Source: Mytilinidion resinicola (taxonomy: Eukaryota; Ascomycota; Dothideomycetes; Mytilinidiales; Mytilinidiaceae). Taken from it: a stretch of 64,000 nt of DNA. The notes beneath the pieces were generated by a model, which saw nothing but the letters and a program-made list of their open reading frames with translations, did no database searches and was not told where the DNA came from. Of this stretch, positions 20,017 to 29,366 are shown piece by piece; position 1 is the stretch's first letter; each line of letters begins with the position of its first letter. The position numbers were made by a program, and so were the translations under genes. The stretch covers positions 62,001 to 126,000 of the forward strand of contig NW_022985438.1 in the NCBI RefSeq assembly GCF_010093595.1, written 5' to 3'.

Positions 20017-22260
20017 ATCAACGTACGTGACGCATGTGCCTTTGCCACCCGCAATGCATGAATTACAAGGGCTTCAGCTTGCCGCCTGATCAGCGCCCCT
20101 AGGAAGCTGTGGTCGAGTCGTATCCGTCTATCCGGCCTGCCGCATTCCAGCTGATACCATCGTGACGCCAAACCCCTCATCAGGAGGTTGGCGGCGAAGC
20201 AAATCCTCTACCATCATTTGTTAAGTAAGGGCTAGACCAACAACCTCAGGGAGTGCCATGACCCTCTGTGCTGTATCGGATGATCCGTGCCATGTCCGAT
20301 ATACGGAAACAGGTGGTCATCAGACGCTCCGTGACTTCATGCATGCGGTCCTGTGCCGTATCTGTTAGTGGCGGTAAGCGAGTGACCTGCAACGACCCAC
20401 TGCGCCGCATCAGACAATTCGTGCCGTGTCCGATAGTGCCATGCCGTGACTGGTTGTGGGGATAGGCCGATGGGCCTTGATGGTGATGACCACCGTCTTA
20501 GTGCATGTACGTGCGCTCTGCCGTCGACGCCCCCTGAGCTTAACAACCGTTCCTTGCTGTGTATGGTGGATGCGAGTGGATGAGCCATGTACACTTCATG
20601 CGCCCTAAAAGATGATACTCCCCGGCAGGACTGTCACCGAGTTGCGGTGTTGCATCTAGCGAGTGCATGCGCCTAGGGTCCGAAGGCGTCTTTCATGCAA
20701 TGTTAGTGGGGGACTGCAGCCTACTGGAACTCCCGGCCACAGATCACTTGGTTATAAAGCGTGTTGGCGGAAGCGGACGAGCACCTCTAATCAGCAGGAT
20801 GCTAGCAGGATGCGGAGCGAGCCTAGTGCGCCTTCGGGGTTCCTGTTTGATCCTGGCGAGACCATCCTTAGTAGCGTTGGCATGTGAGGGCTGTGCCGTG
20901 AACTGTTGCTGTTGGAGCCAATGCCGCCTAAGCAACGCCAGCGTTCTGTCCCGTTCAAATCACTGCTGCCCTCTGTACTCTGCGAGCCTGCAGCCGTTTG
21001 AATGCTTGTGGACTGTTCCCTCCCGGCTCTCTACAAGCTGCAATTTTGCATGATTGCCGACCTGCGGTGACGCCGAGCCGAGATCGACCAGAATGAAACG
21101 GAGAGCGAATGGCAAAGGCGGAGTGAGGCGAAGGGGACGCACGTCGTAAGACCACCCAACTCCGCCTGGTCCAGGGGGAATATCCTTAGCCATGTCGTTC
21201 TCAGTGCTACCGAGGCTGTAGCATGCATGGTGAGCGAAACGCATTAGAGGACTGCATGAGGGGATACGTAGGATGTCGCGTGATGCTTGCTAGGCCTGCC
21301 TCTGAGGTGGGCAATGCTCCGGTGAGAGCAGAGAGCCTCCGCAGCCGTGCCGGTGATCCGTCGCGCTCACCGACGTTTGCAAGCCTACGTGGACCATGCA
21401 CATGCGTGTGCCACATTGATCCGGAGGAGTAGGAGTGACGTCCATCCGCCAATTCAGTGGTGCCTAGCACAGCCCCGTACAGCGGAGGTCTAGCAGCGGA
21501 CTAATTACGGCCTGTGGAGCAGCTAGAACTGATAAGCTGCGAAACACGGCGACTCCGGGGCCAATAGCATACAGCCCATCCAGCACGAGTAACGTCTGCA
21601 TGATCAAGCACGGCCGCCGGCTGAAGATGGCCAGGAGCTATTTAGAGATACGAGGGAGCTTGCAGCGCCGAGGGGACTGGGGGCGGTGTCGCTTTGGGAT
21701 GAAAACTGTCGAGGAAACGAAGCAGGCAGCCGTGCTGACGTGGCGGTTCCCGTGGATTGGCGGCTACGGATACTGGCTCTCCGGAGGCGAAAGAATGGCC
21801 TGAGTATGGGACCGGGGGGAACGCCTTCGAGCATCGTGAATGCCCGCACGCCTGAATGGGAGTCTCCTGGAATCGAATGGCAGCAAGGAGGGATGAATGG
21901 CCATTGCGATTCTAGCGGTGAGAGCAGGAAACGGACGTTTCGTCCATCGTGACGATGAGAGTGAGGCAGGAATTTGCTGTCGGAGTGCCCAAAAGGCGCT
22001 GCACTATCATCAGTCTGAGACATGGAAATTGAGGGAAGTGGGTAGGGCTTGCATGTGCGCATGGGGCGGTTGGCGAAGACGAGGGCTATGCAAAGGGGTT
22101 GCGGGTGGAGGGATGAGAGTAGAGAGAAAAGGATGAGGAGAGAGGGAGGGAAAATGACGGCGAAGGGAGGCCTTTTATGGCGGACGTTGAGGCCGATTAC
22201 CGGGTCGAGCGTAGCGCGAAAGCCGTAAGCGAGGCGCGGATTGCCTGAACGGGGTGCATC
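20017..22260. other. 2.2 kb of GC-normal DNA without a recognised gene
   Basis: Several long open frames exist on both strands, the longest being 219 codons on the minus strand at 21604-22263, but they overlap, have skewed Ser/Pro/Arg composition and show no domain. 20230-20460 repeats motifs like 'ccgtgtccgata' and 'gtgccatg' at irregular spacing. The region ends sharply at the RIP island near 22260. Confidence 0.4.
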
Positions 22261-22292
22261 CATTTCCTGATACAGGCTTGCCGTCTAATTCT

Positions 22293-22409
22293 TTACTAAA
22301 TTATAGTAATTTAGGAATAAGTATAGGATTATTACTAAATTATAGTAATCTAGAAATAAGTATAGAATTATTACTAAATTATAGCAATCTAAAAATAAGT
22401 ATAGGGTTT
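22293..22409. repeat. 39-bp tandem repeat, three copies
   Basis: Units start at 22293, 22332 and 22371, each beginning ttactaaattatag(t/c)aat and ending aataagtatag. A partial fourth copy precedes the right-hand direct repeat at about 23617. Differences between units are C/T or A/G transitions as expected from RIP. Confidence 0.75.
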
Positions 22410-23870
22410 TCTAGAATAGAGCTTTTATATATAAAAACGCTTTTTTATATAAATAGAAACCTTATATTTAACTTAAGACTTTAATACTACCTATTAAAAG
22501 TAATTACCCCGTTTTATACCTAAGATTAATTTTACTTTACCTTTTAAAAACTATTACACCCTAATAATAACTTACCTATACCTTGTCTTAGTATATAATA
22601 CTTAGAAGGTATAGAAAAAATAACTTGTTATAACCTACTAGGTAATATTTTTCTAGTTATAGTAGTAAATATAGTAGTTTTACTAATTTTATTAGTCTAA
22701 TCCAATATATTATTAACTAAATTAGACCTTATTATACTTATTATCGGTAAAATACAGGTTAAAAAAGTAGTTTTTGCAGCCGCGGGCCTAATTAGTATAT
22801 TTACGGCAATTTTTTTTTTAAAAAAGTTAGAGGTAGCTTTTATTTTAGTAGGCCTAGGAAGTATTTACTATAGTTTAGAATAGTAGGTGCTGCTAAGTAT
22901 ATTAGTAGGGTTTTAATTAAATCGCCCTAAATTATCTATAAAAAGCCTTAAGTACCCTTAATATTACTATTAGCTAGGTGTTTAGCTCTAGTTAAAATAG
23001 CTTCTTATTTTTTAATTTAGTTAATAAGCTTTTTTTATTAAAAAAGTATAGTATTATTAGTAATTTTAGCTTCTAGCTATTTAGTAAATAGTATATTTAG
23101 TAGTTAGGTTTTAGAAATAGCTTCTATAAATAAGTTTTATTCGCCTTTTTTAAGTTACTATTTTTAGATTATACTTCTATTTTTTTTACTACCGGTAAGA
23201 TTAGTATTATTCTAGTTATTTTCTGCTAAATTAGCTATTTCTAAGCAGAATTAGTAAAAGTTAGTAGCAACTTCCTTTTTTTATACTATACTAAATAGCT
23301 TTTAAGTATTTTAAAGTAAAGGTTTATTTATTAAATAATAATATATAGTAATAGAATAGAGCCGTCTAATATAATAGTTAGTAGAAGTTCTACTTTTTAA
23401 GAAAAAATAAACTGCTTACCCCTTTTATAGGGGCGGGGAGGCGCCCTTATTCTATAGTTGCCTAAAACTTTTAAATACTAGCTAATCTAGACTAATCCGG
23501 TCTATACTATACTAGCGGGGCTTATAACTAATATTACTAAAATAGCTTTACTTATAAAGTATTACTTTAAAGGCTACTATAATAGTATTCTAGATTTTTC
23601 TATAAACTACTAGTAAATAGGAATAATCTAGAAATAAGTATAGGTTTTTTAGAATAAAGCTTTTATATATAAAAACGCTTTTTTATATAAATAGAAACCT
23701 TATATTTAACTTAAAACTTTAATACTACTTATTAGAAGTAATAACCCTATTTTATACCTAAAATTAATTTTACTTTACCTTTTAAAGACTATTACACCCT
23801 AATAATAACTTAACCTATACCTTACTTTAGTATATAATATTTAAAAAGTATAGAAAAAACAACCTATTAT
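22350..23870. mobile_element. Putative RIP-degraded element bounded by ~250-bp direct repeats
   Basis: 22355-22625 and about 23622-23870 are direct repeats with near-identical text (agaaataagtatag, then cttttatatataaaaacgc, then ttatacctaa.attaattt), about 1.27 kb apart, differing mainly by transitions. The arrangement suggests two LTRs of a small or internally deleted retroelement, or a duplicated segment. No TG...CA ends, tRNA primer site or coding motif could be seen after mutation. Confidence 0.45.
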
Positions 23871-24048
23871 ATAAAGGCTATATACTAACTACTTCTATAT
23901 AGCGGCACTAAAATACTAGAAATTATTAATATATAAGCTCTATATATACGTAAAAAGCCTTACTAATTATTAAGTTAGGTATATTAATAAGGCGTTGAAA
24001 ATAGGTAGATTTCTAGGTGCGATTCCACGCGCGCTTATACAAATTTAG

Positions 24049-24458
24049 TGTTATAGTATCAACCGCAACACCCTACCTACCGAAATTCTGCCGCAGATTG
24101 CTACAACTCCAGCAATCTGCACCGGCCTACTACCGTTAGCCGGCCTCCTGCCCTGCCTGCCCTGCTCCGCTCCCGTCTCGCTTCCGCTTCCTATCCTGTC
24201 CCGCTCCAGCCACCTACCGGCTGCCCCCTTTTCCTATCACCTGATCTGGTAAGGACCTCGCGTACACGCGTGCCACGCGCCGAAACGGCATAGAGGCCGT
24301 ACGCCACGCGCTCGGCCACGCCCTTATATCCGGTGGCCCGTCTCCCGTCTTCCTGTTCCTTACACAACGTCTTGATTCTCCACGTAGCATTGTACATAGC
24401 ACCTAATCAACGCTCCTCTTTGAGCCCTCGACCTCTTGCGTGTAGCGCTATCGTGACA
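24049..24458. mobile_element. Solo LTR (family L1) with 5-bp target duplication TTTAG
   Basis: The 410-bp sequence matches 1294-1703. Its 3' end is CGTGACA; the 5' end, TGTTATA, is a RIP-type mutated form of TGTCACG. The five bases before it (24044-24048) and after it (24459-24463) are both TTTAG, a perfect target-site duplication. This proves insertion as an LTR retroelement followed by loss of the interior through LTR-LTR recombination. The insertion sits exactly at the right edge of the RIP island. Confidence 0.9.
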
Positions 24459-25248
24459 TTTAGGTGGTGTAGTGCAGGGAAAAACGCCAAGCTTTGAACG
24501 CTATTTTGAATGCAACAAATAGAACCTATGGTGATCTCCGCCCAAAGCGACGCCCGCCCAAAGCGAAGAGCGCTGTGATAACCGAGTGAATTACTACCCT
24601 AAGAATTTGAAAGTTGAACAAAATGAACAAGTATTTAACAAAATCCTCTGCCGTTATGAATATAGGATTCCACACGTGGTCGATATCCAATTATTACAAG
24701 TGCGGGAGTCCGCCTACAGCCTACGGCAACCTTCGCGTCGTTAACTAGGGGTCAGAGACTGCCGACGTTAGGCTACTGCTATGACGACTTCTGCATTTAG
24801 TGTTGTGTTGCGTCGCTACTGCACCGAACTACGCTATGTCTGTTTTTGATCCCGTCCGCATAATCGAAGCGTCTGCGTCCTGATAGAAAACCGCTTAAGT
24901 ATGCATCTTGGACAGGCTCTAGGATCCTTGCTACAGCTGACGCTCTGTTGCCTTGCTGAGTCTCTGCCTTATTCGCTTTCAGGTGGACCCTCTTACGACG
25001 TGATAGGCTGCCTTGCAAAACAACGGTTGGTCGTGCGAGAATAAGAAGTAAGGAAGCGGTGCGACGAATATAAATACAGGAGAGAACGCCTTCCAAGCTC
25101 CTCTTTTAAAGCAAATATTCTTCCTCCCTAAAGCACTTTGAAATAATCTAAAGCATTCTGAAAGTAGAAATCTATTGACCAACCATGTAAGTACATCGCT
25201 TATATCACATTCGTTTTGTCTACTAATACACTCCGAGGTTCCCTTAAC
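24459..25248. other. Spacer and 5' region of the zinc-ribbon gene, with predicted 5'-UTR intron
   Basis: No gene recognised up to about 25100. An intron is predicted at 25187-25237 (GTAAGT, TACTAAT branch, CCGAG) in the 5' leader of the next gene. Its donor lies inside an upstream ATG at 25185, so the unspliced leader reads ATG TAA and the spliced leader reads ATG TTC CCT TAA. Confidence 0.4.
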
Positions 25249-25374
25249 ATGGCTGCAAGTGCTGGTGGTGAGCCCATCAATTACGAAACTTGCTCGAAAT
25301 GCCAGTTCAGCAACATATCCGGGGCAGAAAAGTGCGAGAAATGTGGGGAACTACTCACTGGGGGTACTCAATAA
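25249..25374 (+). CDS. Tiny zinc-ribbon protein, 41 aa
   Basis: A 41-codon frame from ATG 25249 to TAA 25374 reads 'CSKCQFSN', then 'GAEKCEKCGELL': two CxxC pairs separated by ten residues (C15, C18, C29, C32), a compact zinc ribbon or RanBP2-like knuckle. Small proteins of this shape occur in fungi and may bind RNA, DNA or protein; the role is not known. Support for a real gene comes from the perfect CxxC spacing and a plausible spliced leader (intron 25187-25237) just upstream. It converges with the APH-like gene on the other strand, about 120 bp away. The small size keeps the call cautious. Confidence 0.55.
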   Translation: MAASAGGEPINYETCSKCQFSNISGAEKCEKCGELLTGGTQ

Positions 25375-25494
25375 CCCAAAAATCGTGAGCGCCACGAGTT
25401 TGGAGTTTGGGACATGGGCGTCACTAATATTTGGTACTTCAGGTTTGAATGCGCCCCGCTTGGAAGAAGGGGTTATAGACAAAGAACGTAGCCG

Positions 25495-26505
25495 TCAATC
25501 GAGACGGTTATTGACCGCCTTTTTCCATGCCAAATATCGTACCATATCCGATGCAAACCCTTCTTCCTCGAGCGAACTTGCCAAAAGAATTGCCCACGCC
25601 CGTCTCTCTGCACCACTATGTAGAAAGAAGCCCGCAGAGACAAGTGGCTTTGTACCTAGCCAAAACATAGGGTAGAACGCAGCAGACTCCCAATCAACAA
25701 TCCCAACAATACTTCCATCCTCTGTTACTATGATATTTGTCGGTCCAAGGTCAGCGTGATAGAAGTAGAATAACTCTGTGTCCCCGGTGACTGAAGGATC
25801 CGAGAGGTAAGACTGGAGTTGATATGTGGAATATGGACCCAAAAACTGCGGTTTCCACGAAGGCTCTGAGTTTGGAGGCTGGGCGGTTAGAAATGGTTCA
25901 ATGATGCCCTTTCCATTGGCTGTCTCTAGCATTTTCGAAGTTGAGAGAGCCAGGGTCTTGCAGAATCGTGCAACCGTGCTTGCAAGTTCCATACGTCGAT
26001 CAATAGATAGTGTTTCCCATGCTTGAAGTAGTGTCCGTCCTTTCAAGGGCTTGAGGACAAGAAATGAGCGGTTCCAGTCAGTATCTACCCAGGAGTAGAC
26101 AACTTCGGGTGTAGGGACGGAAGAGACGCGATTGACATAGCGAATGGTGTCGCTCTCGAGTTGCATGCCGTGTCGCCATGCTTTGACTTTGATGAAAGCA
26201 CCTCCGAGGCTCCAAACCGCTGCAGAGGTGCCTGCGTGATGAATACGACCGCTCTCGGAGCTCCCACATGTTCTTGATGCGATGGAAGCGTCCTCATCTC
26301 CAAAGACCTCTCGCAGGCAATGAATAACTCCATTGTCGTCTTTCCAGCTCTTTAACGCGTCCTTGGGCACCTGTATTGCAGTCTCACAAACTACTGAAGA
26401 GCCCAGTAGCCAGCGGCCTTGTCCTGTGTGAACAATTGAATTTTCAATAGGAGGGTTCATTAAACTTTGACATGTTAGCTTGGAAAGAATTCCTCCAAAG
26501 CGCAT
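25495..26505 (-). CDS. APH-fold phosphotransferase family protein, 336 aa
   Basis: Single-exon ATG-started frame. N-lobe 'VWSLGGAFIKVKAW' carries the probable ATP-binding Lys (about 106-108) and 'FLVLKPLKGRTL' the hinge. 'YFYHADLGPTNIIV' is the catalytic loop (H250-A-D252, N257), and 'IVGIVDWESAAFYP' has the metal-binding D271 with the DWE variant common in this family. This matches fungal phosphotransferase-enzyme-family (APH) proteins of usual length 300-450. It is not close to the APH-like protein at 11499-12320, so the two are separate members rather than a recent duplication. The substrate is unknown and the neighbours do not suggest one. Confidence 0.8.
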   Translation of the reverse strand: MRFGGILSKLTCQSLMNPPIENSIVHTGQGRWLLGSSVVCETAIQVPKDALKSWKDDNGVIHCLREVFGDEDASIASRTCGSSESGRIHHAGTSAAVWSLGGAFIKVKAWRHGMQLESDTIRYVNRVSSVPTPEVVYSWVDTDWNRSFLVLKPLKGRTLLQAWETLSIDRRMELASTVARFCKTLALSTSKMLETANGKGIIEPFLTAQPPNSEPSWKPQFLGPYSTYQLQSYLSDPSVTGDTELFYFYHADLGPTNIIVTEDGSIVGIVDWESAAFYPMFWLGTKPLVSAGFFLHSGAERRAWAILLASSLEEEGFASDMVRYLAWKKAVNNRLD

Positions 26506-26619
26506 TCAGGCGTACCAAAACATGGTGCTCAAGGAATAGAGGATGGGACGGGATTCATAGCGTTGGGGAAGGCGGAAAGGCTGAGCAGGTGGCTAGATAG
26601 GGCGGAAGACGTGTGGAGG

Positions 26620-26990
26620 CATGATGGTTGACCGACAGGCGGCAGTCAATGCCAAGGCTTGCCGACCGACGCACGCTCTCAGGCGCGGCTTCAGGAAAGC
26701 AAGCAATTGAAAATCCTCGCCGACACCCGATTAGACTCCGTATTCGGCAAACCCTCCCTGCCCAACATACGCGCGGACTACCTCCCCAAGCCCTGCCCCT
26801 CGTCCTCCCTCCGTCCCGTCGCTCGCGCTTCGAAGCGGACACGCTCCGGCTAAGTCTGCCGCCGAACGGTCTATCACCGACCGATAACCCTCGTCTTCCT
26901 GCCTTGAAGCGCGTACGAACGACCACGTGTAAAAATGCTTCTAGCGTTCCAGATTCGAACCTGATTTACACCGAGGGCTGCACACACCAC
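26620..26990. repeat. Dispersed repeat R1, partial copy C
   Basis: Shares with copies A and B the blocks 'gactacctccccaagcc' (26775), the 'ccgtcgctcgcgcttcgaa' core (26817), the 'agtctgccgccgaacg' block (26855) and a tail resembling 'cctgatttacaccgagggctgc' pieces (26961; 9569 in A). The Myb-like part of the unit is absent here. Confidence 0.6.
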
Positions 26991-27024
26991 GGGAGGAGGA
27001 CCAAGCCGACCCGTTGACAGCAGA

Positions 27025-27399
27025 ATGGAGGGATGCTTCGACAGGCTTAGCTGCATGGCAGATCCAAAGGGACCCTTGGCGGAAAATGTTGCATTTCTTA
27101 GCCAATTTGCAAACCAGGGACGAACTCTGTCAGACCCTGTTGTTGATTTACTACCGCCAAACCACAGGCCGAGAAAAGAGGATGCCGGAAGCAGAAGAGT
27201 GTTGACTTTCAACGAAGAGAGAAGACTAGCAGAAGCTTTCGCATTAATTCTAGCTACAACCGACAAGCCATCTCGGGTTGGAGCTGTGTGTATAGAAGAG
27301 CAGCCGAAGAGCAGTGGTTTTATTGTTAGATTTGCTGCCAATTCGGGAACCTTAGATAAGAAAGAGATTGTATTTCATAAAATCATTAACAGCTTCTAA
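27025..27399 (+). CDS. Hypothetical protein fragment, 124 aa
   Basis: ATG-started frame immediately after R1 copy C. It reads 'RRLAEAFALILATTDKPSRV', then 'VGAVCIEEQPKSSGFIVRFA' and 'FHKIINSF' at the end. The alternating helix and CIEE strand remind me of the N-terminal domain of uncharacterised fungal proteins of the type 'LA.A.AFL..T.DDP..V.A.CIEE....GL.IR.A.N', usually much longer than this. The stop at 27399 would then truncate it. Possibly a gene broken by repeat-mediated rearrangement. Family memory is vague. Confidence 0.35.
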   Translation: MEGCFDRLSCMADPKGPLAENVAFLSQFANQGRTLSDPVVDLLPPNHRPRKEDAGSRRVLTFNEERRLAEAFALILATTDKPSRVGAVCIEEQPKSSGFIVRFAANSGTLDKKEIVFHKIINSF

Positions 27400-27776
27400 T
27401 AAATTCTACTTATCTTTGGAATGTTATACTAACACGACGGCTTGAATGTTCAGCCTCTAAAAAAGTGATTTTTTTATTTGTTGGGAAAGAGACCTGCTTC
27501 AAAAGATTGCAGAATCGATGATTTTGATGTTCCCCCCCTTGCTAGTGCGGAATCTGCATTCGGCCGCACCCTTTGTAGGTCTAACAACAAGGTATTTAAA
27601 ACCGTACACGTGACCTGCCCCCCCGCACTAGGGCTCACGCCCAACCGACATTTGAACATCGCACCCTGCGCCCAGAGGCGCGAGTCTACATCACCCCTCG
27701 ATTGTTGCACCAAGCTTGAGTTTATACTCCTTTATTCTGCTTTAGTCCAGCGCTGTAGCTGTTGATAATTACAGCA
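27400..27776. other. Spacer upstream of the CK1-like kinase
   Basis: No gene recognised. A run of T (27471-27477) and a C-rich stretch (27618-27625) are present. It holds the promoter of the downstream kinase by position only. Confidence 0.35.
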
Positions 27777-28887
27777 ATGTCCAAGTCAGAGAAACAGTTG
27801 GTCCGTCATCCTCTGAGCTGATGACCCTACCTTTATTCCACAGCGTAGCTCACTGCATTCACAGGATATTCGCGTCAACAACCAGTACCGCCTCTTAAGA
27901 CGACTAGGAAGCGGGGGCTTCGGTGTCGTTTACGAAGGTATCTTCCTTTAAACCTCATTTTTGAATATCTAACAGTTATCCAGGTATCGACGTCATGACC
28001 TCCCAACGTGTAGCGCTCAAGCTCGAACACATTCGAAGCGAACACTCCGAGAGCCTCCAAAATGAAATCGATATCTATAAAAAACTCGCAGGCAGTGCCG
28101 GAATCCCAAAATTATATTGGGACGGCGATGAATGCGACTACAACGTCATGGTGTTCGAACTTCTCGGACCGAACCTAGAAGACTTGTTCAACTATTGCGG
28201 TCGACGATTCTCGCTCCGGACGGTGCTGTTACTGGCAGACCAGCTCATCCGCCGGTTTCAGTACATCCATTCCAAGGGATTCCTCCATCGAGATATTAAG
28301 CCCGCGAATCTACTTATGGGCCACGGAACACGAGGAAACATCGTTTACATCACCGATATGGGTCTCGCGAAGGAGTCTACGGACGTAGCAGCCGCACGGC
28401 ACGGCCGGCAGCTGGAAGGTCCTGTTCTTGGTACTGCGCGGTATGCAAGCATTAATGCTCACCGCGGCGTAGGTGAGTAACCATTTGCACGATACTGAGG
28501 TATACAAATATCGTAGGGCTGATATTTTATATAGAGCAATCGCCCGCAGATGACATGGAAGCATTAGGATACGTTTTCGTGTACTTCCTTCAGCAAGGCA
28601 ACCTTCCTTGGATGGGGCTCCCAGCCAAAAGCGGGTCGGAAAAAGAACTGGCCATTCTACGGAAAAAACAGTCAACGTCACCTGAAGAGCTGTGCGACAG
28701 CTTGCCGGATGAGTTCGTGAAATATTTCAACCATATCAAGACATCTTGCGACAATGATCGGGGCGTTGACTATAAGTATCTGCTCCGTTTGTTCCGCAGT
28801 CTCTTCCAGCGTCATGGTTTCGAATACGACAATGTCTACGACTGGACGGTCTTGAAATACATGGAATATCAGGAGAAATGCGCTTAA
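27777..28887 (+). CDS. Casein kinase 1-family protein kinase, 312 aa, four exons
   Basis: Exons 27777-27800, 27865-27937, 27984-28472 and 28535-28887 total 939 bases (313 codons with stop). Introns show TCTAAC and GCTGAT branch sites; intron 1 has a weaker GTCCGT donor. After eight leader residues come the glycine loop 'GSGGFG' (23-28), 'VALK' (K45), 'HRDIKPAN' (HRD 134-136), 'ITDMGLAKE' in place of DFG, 'GTARYASINAH' and the CK1-specific region 'ADDMEALGYV..YFL..NLPW.G', ending 'YDWTVLKYMEY'. It is the bare catalytic domain without the long tail of Hrr25/Yck proteins. The DFG Phe is Met and the hinge segment is unusual, but K, HRD and D of DMG remain, so activity is possible. Probably a divergent duplicated CK1. 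Confidence 0.85.
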
Positions 28888-29366
28888 ATCAGAAGGTGAG
28901 ATGAAGCGGCCTAGGGTTAACAATGCCGTTTACAATTCCTAGTGTTTGCGTCTCGTCCAACCTCAAGCTAAAGGGACCGGGGATTTCTGGAAATAGCAGT
29001 GCCATGGACCAATCGCCAGTGCTAGCAGCCAACGCAGTCTCTTAGATAACTAACCGAGCCAATAAAGTTGGCTATTTGACATCCTCGTTATGGGAACTAA
29101 TGGGATACGGCCTGGTATTTTATAGACTCTAAGTCCACGAAATACACGCTTGTTTCCTTCTACTTTCTATTCCAAACTGTGTGAATCGCCTGAGCCATGT
29201 CCCCCTTCCACTAAGGATAGCTCTCCTCTCTAACCCACTCCAAAATCTTACCCCTCCCAGAACTGGACCCCTCCCGAAACTGACTCCTTCCCAAAACTAG
29301 CCCTGACCCCCATAAATACCCCACCTTAATAGAATACTGTTTTCGGGCTTATTTGATCTTATTACA
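28888..29366. other. Spacer, no gene seen
   Basis: Between the kinase and the transcription-factor pseudogene. 29230-29310 has a triplicated cccctccc(a/g)(g/a)aactg(g/a) pattern. A possible 3' splice site (TTACAG) lies at 29362-29367, but no upstream exon was found. Confidence 0.35.

Larger units (their letters stand above)
22261..24048. repeat. Second RIP-degraded AT-rich island
   Basis: Strong TpA enrichment and loss of CpA/TpG begin near 22285 and end where the GC-rich LTR starts at 24049. It contains a 39-bp tandem repeat and a pair of ~250-bp direct repeats (separate entries). Between the direct repeats (22640-23620) nothing coding is legible; the tract is too mutated to assign to a transposon superfamily. 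Confidence 0.85.

Noticed and set aside
21604..22263. 219-codon minus-strand open frame
   Set aside because: Ser/Pro/Arg-rich with no domain, overlaps other open frames on the opposite strand, ends at the RIP-island border; likely chance in GC-rich DNA.
24797..25096. 99-codon minus-strand frame near the solo LTR
   Set aside because: No recognisable family and no supporting start or intron context.
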